A model generated the notes under the pieces. The model worked only from the letters and a program-made list of their open reading frames with translations. It was not told where the DNA came from and did no database searches. From Nocardia kruczakiae NBRC 101016 (GTDB taxonomy: Bacteria; Actinomycetota; Actinomycetes; Mycobacteriales; Mycobacteriaceae), in NCBI RefSeq assembly GCF_001612965.1, contig NZ_BDBL01000013.1, forward strand, positions 116,972 through 180,971: a stretch of 64,000 nucleotides of DNA, read 5' to 3'. Below, one piece after another: positions 51,621 to 58,900 of the stretch. Each line of letters begins with the position of its first letter. The first letter of the stretch is position 1. The translations under genes and the position numbers were made by a program.

Positions 51621-52633
51621 CAGCTCTGCGACGGCAACGCGGGCGGCAGCGCGAACGCGGCGAACAACTCCGGCTGATGGAACAGCGCGATCTCGGCGAG
51701 CGCATCGCCGTCGACGGTCAGCACCCCGATCGCGAACGCGTCGAACGCGTCCGCGCCGGGCTCGCGCCAGTACAGCCCGAACGCCGGTTGCCGATTCGCG
51801 CCCGTCGGCCGAAGCCGCCAGCCGCTGCCCATCTCGCCGAAGACATGGTCGGCGAAAAATGTGCCGATGTCGCGGCGACCGGCGAACCACACCGTCCCCG
51901 GCGGCATGATCAGCGTCGCGTCGTCGCGCAGCAGTGCGACGAGCGCGGTCGGATCCGCGCTCTCCCACGCGCCGATCAACTTCGCCAGCGCCCGGCGTTC
52001 GGACGCCGTCGACACCGGATGCCATCGATCTCGTTGTGCGGGAAGATGTTCCGACAGGGTGGCATGGGCCCGCTGCAGCGCGCTGTTGACCGCCGCCCGG
52101 CTGACCCCCAGCGCGGCGGCGGTGTCGGCGACCGACCAGTCCAGCGTGTCGCGCAGGATCAGCACGGCGCGCTGACGCGCGGGCAGCCGCTGGATCGCGG
52201 TCAGGAACGCCAGCTCGATCGTCTCCCGCGCGGTGACGACCGCCTCCGGTTCTTCTCCCGCGGCGGCCACGTCCAGCAACCGATCGGGATACGGTTGCAG
52301 CCACGGCACATCCACCGTGCCCAGCTCGTAGCGATGCGGGTCCGCCGGGCCGGCCAGATCGGCCGGCCACGCCCGGGCCTTGCGCCGCCGCAGCGCGTCC
52401 AGGCAGGCATGGGTCGCGATCCCGTACAACCACGCGCGCAGCGGGGCGCGCCCGGCGTAGCTGTCCAGCCGCGACCACGCCCGCAACAGCGTCTCCTGCA
52501 CGGCGTCCTCGGCGTCTTCCACTGAGCCGAGCATGCGATAGCAATGCACCTGCAGCTCGCGCCGCACGGGCTCGACCAGATGCGCGAACGCGACCTGGTC
52601 GCCGTCGCGCGCTGCCTCCACTCGCTGATCCAT
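51620..52633 (-). CDS. ECF sigma factor with SnoaL-like C-terminus (SigG-like)
   Basis: This 337-residue sigma factor has region 2 (HCYRMLGSVEDAEDAVQETLLRAW, shown as MLGSVEDAEDAVQETLL) and region 4 (LPARQRAVLILRDTLDWSVADTAAALGVSRAAVNSAL in part), then a C-terminal SnoaL-like domain of about 120 residues with SADPTALVALLRDDATLIMPP. Such SigG/SigJ-type factors use the extra domain instead of an anti-sigma factor. The ATG at 52633 is chosen because a matching ECF promoter ends about 8 nt upstream, which gives a leaderless message. ATGs at 52648 and 52666 would lie inside that promoter. Confidence 0.85.
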   Translation of the reverse strand: MDQRVEAARDGDQVAFAHLVEPVRRELQVHCYRMLGSVEDAEDAVQETLLRAWSRLDSYAGRAPLRAWLYGIATHACLDALRRRKARAWPADLAGPADPHRYELGTVDVPWLQPYPDRLLDVAAAGEEPEAVVTARETIELAFLTAIQRLPARQRAVLILRDTLDWSVADTAAALGVSRAAVNSALQRAHATLSEHLPAQRDRWHPVSTASERRALAKLIGAWESADPTALVALLRDDATLIMPPGTVWFAGRRDIGTFFADHVFGEMGSGWRLRPTGANRQPAFGLYWREPGADAFDAFAIGVLTVDGDALAEIALFHQPELFAAFALPPALPSQS

Positions 52634-52640
52634 ATCTGTA

Positions 52641-52669
52641 TGACGCATCCGGGCCCGATCGGTCATCGG
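52641..52669 (-). promoter_or_regulatory. ECF sigma promoter of the sigma gene (autoregulation)
   Basis: CCGATGAC (52669-52662), a 16-nt spacer and CGTCA (52645-52641) on the minus strand equal the promoter before the SDR pair. Confidence 0.65.
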
Positions 52670-52871
52670 TCTGCCGAAATCGACTGAGTCGCGCGGCCAC
52701 TCGGACAAACGACCAGGTGAGCGGATGGCGCACTGTGTCCGATCCCTCACGACCCGAATCGGGCGCTTCCGGTTTAGCGTGGCCGATACCGGTCATTCTG
52801 GGGAGGACGTTCTCGGCTCTACACGGAGGGTCGGTTCGTTGTGTGTCGGTACGAAGAGGTTCACGTCATCC

Positions 52872-53486
52872 ATGGGCTCCATCCCCACTGGCCGCAACGA
52901 CAGCGATCCCACCGCCCACGGCGCGGTACGGAATGCGCTGTCGCAGGCTTTCGAACTGGTCGACGCGATGCTGCGGTCCGATTACGCGGATCCGGAATCC
53001 CGTAGCGGCGATGCGATATCCCTCACCCCCCAGCGAGCGGCGGGTGACGGCATCGTCCCGTTCACGCGCGGCGCCGGACTGCTCCAACGCGTCGAGCGTG
53101 CGGTGCAGCGCCGCATCGGCCATACCCAGCTGCGCAGCATCGTCGCGGTGACCGGCCCGGCGCAGCAGGTGCCGGATGTCGTGGCCGAACACGTCGAAGC
53201 GGTGGTCGCCGATACCGCCTCCGCTGCCGCCGCGCGAGCGGGCGTCGCGGCGATCGTCGTCACCGTCACCGTGGCCGACGTGCTCACCGTCACCATCGAC
53301 ACCCTCGACCCCACCGGCACCACCACGGCCGACGCACTGCCGACGGCGATGGTGTCGACGGTGCACGCGCGCGCCCGCGACGTCGGCGGCTGCTGCCGGG
53401 TCTTCCCCGGTGGCCGGGTCTCCTGGACGGCGCCGCTGCCACCGCACGGCAAGGACGCGATCGCCGCCTACCCGCTCGGGTTCTGA
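52872..53486 (+). CDS. Degenerate HATPase-like protein
   Basis: This 204-residue protein resembles the C-terminal ATP-binding part of DevS/DosT-type histidine kinases: VPDVVAEHVEAVVADTASAAAARAGVAAIVVTVTVADVLTVTIDTL (read in parts as ADTASAAAARAG and VVTVTVADVLTVTID), then ARARDVGGCCRVFPGGRVSWTAPLP. The N-box Asn and the DNGxG G1 box are lost (DTASAA, DTLDPTG), so ATP binding is doubtful, and there is no His-box. The start is uncertain: ATG 52872, with a possible TTG upstream. A weak SigF-like promoter (GTTT 52772, GGTCAT 52791) precedes it. Confidence 0.6.
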   Translation: MGSIPTGRNDSDPTAHGAVRNALSQAFELVDAMLRSDYADPESRSGDAISLTPQRAAGDGIVPFTRGAGLLQRVERAVQRRIGHTQLRSIVAVTGPAQQVPDVVAEHVEAVVADTASAAAARAGVAAIVVTVTVADVLTVTIDTLDPTGTTTADALPTAMVSTVHARARDVGGCCRVFPGGRVSWTAPLPPHGKDAIAAYPLGF

Positions 53487-53511
53487 CCGCGACCGGATCC
53501 ACCGCGGTCAG
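53483..53511. terminator. Hairpin between convergent genes
   Basis: CTGACCGCG and CGCGGTCAG form a 9-bp stem with an 11-nt loop spanning the stops of the HATPase-like and MerR genes. Confidence 0.6.
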
Positions 53512-53861
53512 TGCGATGCTTGCCGGTCGCCGATCGTGTCGCGCAGCTGGTCGCGTTCGGCGGTCAAGGCGGTGTTGTGAGCGCGCAGAGCGCTGTTGTC
53601 GTCTTCGAGGTCGAGGATCCGCGCGATGGCCGACAGATGGATCCCCTGCCGGGTGAGGGCGGTGATGCGCTGGAGCCGGGCCAGGTCGTCGCCGCTGTAG
53701 CGCCGGGTCCCGCCGGCGCTGCGGGCGGGCGTGATCAGGCCGTGTTGCTCGTAGAGGCGCAGGGTGTGGATTTCGATACCGGCCAGCTCGGCAGTGACCG
53801 ATATCGGGTACACCGCCTGGCTGGACCCCGGTAGATGCCCCTCGCGCCGATCCGAACCCAT
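53508..53861 (-). CDS. MerR-family HspR-like regulator
   Basis: This 117-residue protein has a MerR winged helix (YPISVTAELAGIEIHTLRLYEQHGLITPARSAGGTRRYS, in parts: AELAGIEIHTLRLYEQ and GGTRRYSGDDLARL) and a C-terminal coiled coil (LEDDNSALRAHNTALTAERDQL). This is the pattern of HspR, the repressor of heat-shock genes, and the gene is divergent from an Hsp20. The ATG at 53861 has GGAGAAGGGAG close upstream. Confidence 0.87.
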   Translation of the reverse strand: MGSDRREGHLPGSSQAVYPISVTAELAGIEIHTLRLYEQHGLITPARSAGGTRRYSGDDLARLQRITALTRQGIHLSAIARILDLEDDNSALRAHNTALTAERDQLRDTIGDRQASH

Positions 53862-53880
53862 CCTGCTCCCTTCTCCGTGC

Positions 53881-53964
53881 GGTAACCAGTTTATCTCCCA
53901 CGACTTCTTGCACTCTCCTGACTGGAGTGCTAAATAAATCTGTGTCAGGTAACAGAGGTTATCT
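53881..53964. promoter_or_regulatory. Two GGTAAC...TTATCT elements between merR and hsp20
   Basis: GGTAACCAGTTTATCT (53881-53896) and GGTAACAGAGGTTATCT (53948-53964) share the pattern GGTAAC-N4/5-TTATCT, an imperfect dyad. They flank the CIRCE-like repeat and are candidate sites for the MerR regulator. Confidence 0.5.
53907..53933. promoter_or_regulatory. CIRCE-like inverted repeat
   Basis: GCACTC-N9-GAGTGC at 53910-53930, with a TAA after the right arm, matches the HrcA operator TTAGCACTC-N9-GAGTGCTAA except in the outer left bases. Confidence 0.6.
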
Positions 53965-54009
53965 GAGGTTCCTTCGAGTGATATAAGGAGTGAACTGGAG
54001 GTGGCGACC

Positions 54010-54432
54010 ATGCTGATGCGCACCGATCCGTTTCGTGATCTGGACCGTTCGACGCAGCAGGTGTTCGGCACGCAGGCTCGACCGGTAGCGATGCCGATGG
54101 ACGCCTGGCGCGAGGGTGACGAGTTCATGGTGGAGTTCGACCTACCCGGCATCGACCTCGATTCGCTGGATGTGGATATCGAACGCAACGTGGTCACCGT
54201 GCGCGCGTCGCGCCCCGGAATCGACTCGGGCAGGTCGATGATCGCGGCCGAACGCGTCCGCGGGGTGTTCCGGCGACAGGTGATGCTGGGTGACAGCCTC
54301 GACACCGATCACATTCGCGCCGACTACCGCGACGGCGTACTCCGGTTGCGAATCCCGGTGGCGGACAAGGCCAAACCACGCAAGATCAGCGTGGACCGGG
54401 TCGAGCGCGACCGGCAGGCGATCACGGCCTGA
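54010..54432 (+). CDS. Hsp20/alpha-crystallin small heat-shock protein
   Basis: This 140-residue chaperone has [13 protein letters not shown] at the N-terminus and an alpha-crystallin domain: [36 protein letters not shown] in part ([11 protein letters not shown]) and [25 protein letters not shown] at the end. It holds unfolding proteins in oligomers. The ATG at 54010 with GGAGG upstream is chosen; GTG 54001 with AAGGAG is the alternative. Regulatory repeats in front suggest heat or stress control. Confidence 0.9.
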   Translation: MLMRTDPFRDLDRSTQQVFGTQARPVAMPMDAWREGDEFMVEFDLPGIDLDSLDVDIERNVVTVRASRPGIDSGRSMIAAERVRGVFRRQVMLGDSLDTDHIRADYRDGVLRLRIPVADKAKPRKISVDRVERDRQAITA

Positions 54433-54551
54433 CCAGAAGCCGTATATCCACGGGTGGGCTCGGTCAGCTGCGGCTTCCGGGCCCATCCGGCCCCTTTTCC
54501 GATCCGCACCGGCGCCACCGCGCCGGTGATTGCTCGCAGAAGGAGTCCGTG

Positions 54552-54758
54552 ATGACCGCATTTCCCGCAGGCAGCGACGCCGACCGCGCCGAACAGCAAG
54601 CCTTGGCCGACATCCGCGACCGTGAGAGCGGCCCGGACTTCACCGGGGTGCATCCCCTGGCCGAACGCATTCGCACCGCTTTCGACACCGCCGACCGCAT
54701 CGATCAGTCCTGGACTCTCCCCCATGCCGATGACGACTACGACTGCCTCGCCTACTGA
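54552..54758 (+). CDS. Small acidic hypothetical protein
   Basis: This 68-residue protein is acidic and helical, with SDADRAEQQALADIRDRESG and HPLAERIRTAFDTADRIDQSW, ending DDDYDCLAY. I do not recognise it. The ATG at 54552 has AAGGAG 7 nt upstream. Its end overlaps the next small gene by about 29 nt in another frame, which supports translation coupling. No membrane segment or signal peptide is visible. Confidence 0.6.
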   Translation: MTAFPAGSDADRAEQQALADIRDRESGPDFTGVHPLAERIRTAFDTADRIDQSWTLPHADDDYDCLAY

Positions 54759-54933
54759 CCACACCCCTGCCCGCATTTCGCCACACCACCCAGGGACGCC
54801 CGAGACGGTGCAAACGGTCGTGCACTGGCCCGACCCCAGCCCATTGCAATCGTGGTGGGACACCGTCATGCGGCCCGCCCGCCGGGCCTCCGCCGACGCC
54901 GACGCCGAGAGGAGGGAGCTCTCATGCCGATAG
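54730..54933 (+). CDS. Small protein with WPDPSPL-SWW motif (copy 2)
   Basis: This 67-residue protein has VVHWPDPSPLQSWWDTVM near residues 30-47, the same string as in the protein at 25850-26011, in a flanking context that is not otherwise similar. It overlaps both neighbours (the acidic gene by about 29 nt, the membrane gene by 10 nt). The ATG at 54730 is chosen; ATG 54724 is in the same frame, and neither has a strong ribosome site, so expression may depend on coupling. Confidence 0.6.
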   Translation: MTTTTASPTDHTPARISPHHPGTPETVQTVVHWPDPSPLQSWWDTVMRPARRASADADAERRELSCR

Positions 54934-55142
54934 CGCTCACGCTGACCGGCGGCGCCGGCATCGCCGCAGCCGTCGCCATTGCCTATGCCACCGTCGCGGC
55001 GACCTACTGGTGGGAGATGCGCGCCTCCCGGCCCGGGTCCGGCGCGGACCCGGTGCACGATATCGACGGTGAGGACCGCCGCGGTCTTCCCCGCATCCGA
55101 TCGGGGCGCCCCGCGGCGGCGCATCGACCGGGCCACGAATAA
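54924..55142 (+). CDS. Small single-pass membrane protein
   Basis: This 72-residue protein opens with a membrane helix (PIALTLTGGAGIAAAVAIAY, then ATVAATYWW) and has a polar, basic tail. The ATG at 54924 has a good GGAGGGAG 7 nt upstream. It lies at the end of the hsp20 downstream cluster. The function is unknown. Confidence 0.6.
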   Translation: MPIALTLTGGAGIAAAVAIAYATVAATYWWEMRASRPGSGADPVHDIDGEDRRGLPRIRSGRPAAAHRPGHE

Positions 55143-55223
55143 CCGTCGAAACCGCTGCCGCGCTGGTGTGGGGCGACGAGTTCGCACGCCTGCGAAAGAA
55201 CCGCGGCGACCGAGCGACGCCGC

Positions 55224-55830
55224 GATCCTCAGATCATCGCGGCTGAGCGGAAAATCGCGGGTCTGAGCCAGCGGCAGTTGGCCGATCGCGCGAACTACAG
55301 TCTGGCGATGGTCAAGGCGGTTGAGCAAGGCCGGGAGCCAGCGAGCCCGGCGTTCTCGGCTGCCGCTGCGCGTGGAGCCCGAACGGCTGACCGGTACGCC
55401 CTACCGCGACCTCATCGAAGAGGACGGGCGCCTGGAGGGGCTGGCCGATTTGCGTGCCGTGCTTGCGGAGGGGAGGTATGTGCGTGCGGTCGAACCGCCG
55501 GCGCTGACCGAGCTGGCCGCCGAGATGGCCGCTGTAGAACCACCGAACGGCTGTGCAGGAGGTTCGGCTTCATTCAGCTCGCCCCTACTGTGCTCGACCG
55601 GCTCGAATGGGCTGCCGAGTCGGCAGATGATCCGCTGTACGAGGCGCAGGCCAAGGTCAAGCGGACGCGGGTTCTCATCTACCACGACGCGAACGACACC
55701 GGTCTCCGACTGGTCGAAGACGCGCTCAACGGAATCGAAGGCGACAGCGAAGCTGCGAACGCCGTCCGTGGATACGCTCATCTGGGCGGCGCGATTGTGG
55801 CCGCCCGAGGCATCCGCCCCGACAGTGGCC
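55224..55830 (+). pseudogene. XRE-family regulator remnant with two frame changes
   Basis: A helix-turn-helix regulator can be read in three pieces. The first frame gives IIAAERKIAGLSQRQLADRANYSLAMVKAVEQGREPASPAF (in part: GLSQRQLADRANYSLAMV). It switches near 55370 to a second frame with VEPERLTGTPYRDLIEEDG and LADLRAVLAEGRYVRAVEPPALTELAAEM. Near 55545 it returns to the first frame with LAPTVLDRLEWAAESADDPLYE and the C-terminal YHDANDTGLRLVEDALNG. A large middle part seems lost too. The original protein would be a TPR-containing XRE regulator. It starts upstream of any good start codon. Confidence 0.7.
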
Positions 55831-55960
55831 GCACGCGGTTGAGCAGCACGGCCCGGCGGTCGGGGAGGTGTGCCAAGGCCCATCTTCACCTGGCACGGCG
55901 GAGGTTGCGGTTCGAGGGACCGGCGGTCGCCCGGCAGCGGTACCACGCAGCGACCGACGG

Positions 55961-58900
55961 TCAATGAGATTGCACGCCAACGCTTTCGATGCTCAGCGGG
56001 CGCTCGCGGTCCTCGACGGATTCGCCGTCTTCCGGGCCGGGCGCCAGCTGTCCCGGTTCGGTGGGGCGGCGGGAGGGCAGGAGCGCGCCGACGGCGGTCG
56101 CGGTCGCCGCCGAGGCGAGCGCGGTGGTCCAGCCGACCGGACCGAGGGGGCGGCACCCGAAGTAGGTCGACAGTCCGGGCGTCATGACGACGGTGCCCAG
56201 GAAGGCCGCGCTGCCGGCCGCGGTGAGCCAGACCTGGGGGCTGTGGCGGGCGGCCAGGACCGTCTGCCCGAGCTGGGTGCCCACCAGCGCGACCAGCGCG
56301 ACGGTCGCCGCCCGGCGTTCGGTGCCGGTCCAGCGGGCGATCGACCACGCCACGGTCGAGGCGGCCGCGGTGGTGGAACCGCGGATCACGATCGTGCGGC
56401 GCAGATCCCCGGCGATATCGGTGCGCGGCCGCGCGGCGAGCTGTGCGGCGAGCAAGTCGGCGCGTTCCTGGTGGCCGGTGGGCTCCTCGTCACCGGACCG
56501 CTCGGTCGACAGCGCCACGGCCATCGCCGGGAACATGTCGGTGAGCATGTTGACCAGCAGGAACTGCCTGGTGCCCAACGGGGCGCGGCCCGCGAGCGCG
56601 GTGCCGAGGACCGTGAACGCGACCTCACCGGCATTGCCGCCGACCAGGATGCCGACCGCATCGCTGACGCGCCGCCACATGCCGCGCCCCTCGATCAGCG
56701 CGTGCAGCAGCACCAGCGGATCGGGATCGGTCAGCACCAGATCGGCGGCATTGCGGGCGGCGGTGGATCCCTGCGCGGTGAGTCCGATGCCGACGTCGGC
56801 GGTGCGGATCGCGGCCGCGTCGTTGCCGCCGTCACCGGCCATCGCCACCACCTCGCCCCGCCGCTGCAGCGTGGTGACGATGCGCACCTTCTGCTGCGGG
56901 CTGACGCGGGCGAAGACGCTGCTGCGCGCGATGAGCTCCGACTGCGCGGCATCGTCGAGTTCGGCCAGATCGCTTCCCGTCACCACCGGATCGGCGTCGA
57001 TACCCAGATCGGCGGCGATGGCGGCGGCGGTGACGGGGTGGTCGCCGGTGATCATCCGCACGCGAATGTCGTTGCGCTGCAACGCGCCGACCAGTGGACG
57101 CGCCTGCGGGCGCGCGGTGTCGGCGAGCCCGATGAAGCCGAGCAGGGTGAGTTTCTCGACCGCGCTCACCACATCCCCCGGCGCCGCGGACAGATCGCGG
57201 CGGGCGACGACCAGCACCCGCAGCCCGCGTTCGGCCATGCGATGAATCATGCGGTCGGCCGCCCGGCGATGATCGGCGGACATCGGTTCGTCGTGATCGG
57301 CACCGTCGCGGCGGGTCCGGATCGCGGTGCAGCGGGCGAGCACGATCTCCGGTGCCCCCTTCACGATCAGCCGCCAGTGCCGCCGCCGCGTCTGCCCCAG
57401 CGTCGCGGCGTATCCGCGATTCGATTCGAAGGGCAGTTCCTCGACCGTATCCCAGCGCTCGTCGCGATCGAGCCGCCCGGCGGCGTCGAGCACCGCCTGA
57501 TCGGTGGCGTGCACGATCGGGCCGTCGTCCGGATCGGGGCAGGCGTGGGCCGCGGCCCGCAGCAACCGGCGGGCGCGCGGGTCGTCGTCCTCGGGCGACC
57601 ACTGATGCTCGAGGTCGGCCAGAGTGGTCAGCCGCAGGCGGCCGAAAGTGAGCGTTCCGGTCTTGTCGAAGCAGATGGTGTTCACCCGGCCCAGCGCCTC
57701 CACCGTCCGGCTGGCCCGCACCAGCAGGCCGTGGCGAGACAGGCGCCGCGCGACGGCCAGCTGCGCCACCGTCGCGACGAGCGGAAGTCCTTCCGGCACA
57801 GCGGCGGTCGCGACCGCGACCCCGTCGGCGATGGCCGCGCGGATGCGCTGGCCTCGCAACCATCCCAGCGCCGTGACCAGCGAACCGCCACCCAGCGTCA
57901 ACGGCAGCGCCTGATCGCTGAGTGCACGCAACTGCGCCTGCACTCCCCCCAGGCGCGGCGGCACCGCGACCGCGGCGGCGCGGTTGGTCTCGGTATCGGA
58001 CCCCACCGCGACCACCACCGCCACCGCGGCGCCGTTGACGATCGTGCTCGCCTCGTACACCATGCAGCGCCGGTGGTTGAGGTCCGCACCGGGAGTGGCG
58101 GGGCTGTCCTTGGTCACCGTGACCGATTCGCCGGTCAGGGCCGATTCGTCGACTTCCAGATCGTCGGCGCGCAGCAGCCGCGCATCCGCCGGAACGACAT
58201 CGCCGGTGCGCAGCGCGATCACGTCACCGACCATCAGGGCCGTGCCGGGCACCGATTCGCTCGGCGGCTCGGGATCATGGTCGAGCACGGCGCGCTCGAC
58301 GCGGCGGCCGGTGATCCGCTCGTGCGCGATCAGGTCGCGCAGCGCGTTCTCGGCGCGTTGGCGCTGCAACGCCGACACCACGGCGTTGACCGCCACCACG
58401 CCGGCCACCAGCGCCGCATCGCCGGGCGACCCCAGTACGGCGGAGGCCGCGGCGCCGACACCGAGAATCGGGGTGAGCGGATCGGCCAGCTCGCGGCGCA
58501 CGGTGGCGAAGAAGCGCGTCGCCGGGGACAGCTGCGCGGGAATACGGGTGAGCGGCGCGGTCCACGATCGCGTGGGAGCCGGTTCGCCGCGTTCGGGCTC
58601 CGGCAACCGTGTCAGCACTTCGTCGGGTTCGAGACTGTGCCAGGGAACCAGCGGCGCGCCCGACTCCGGGAGCCGGCCGCGGGCGGCCTGCACGCCCGCC
58701 CATGTCCCCTGCAACAGGCCGCTGGCCTGTGCCGCGGTCACCGGCCACGCGTCGCGTGAGCGACCGGCGGCCAGCAGCAGGCCCGCGAGCGAACACGCCG
58801 AGAGCGCCAGAACGCGGCCGCGTTCGCTGACCTGGCGGGCGGGAGCCACCGTCAGCAGCACCCGCATGACCTGATCGAGATCGCCGCAGACCACATCGGC

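Noticed and set aside
55868..58759. A 963-residue plus-strand open frame opposite the P-type ATPase
   Set aside because: It is His/Gly/Arg-rich antisense sequence with no motif; the minus strand has DKTG, TGES and GDGGND.
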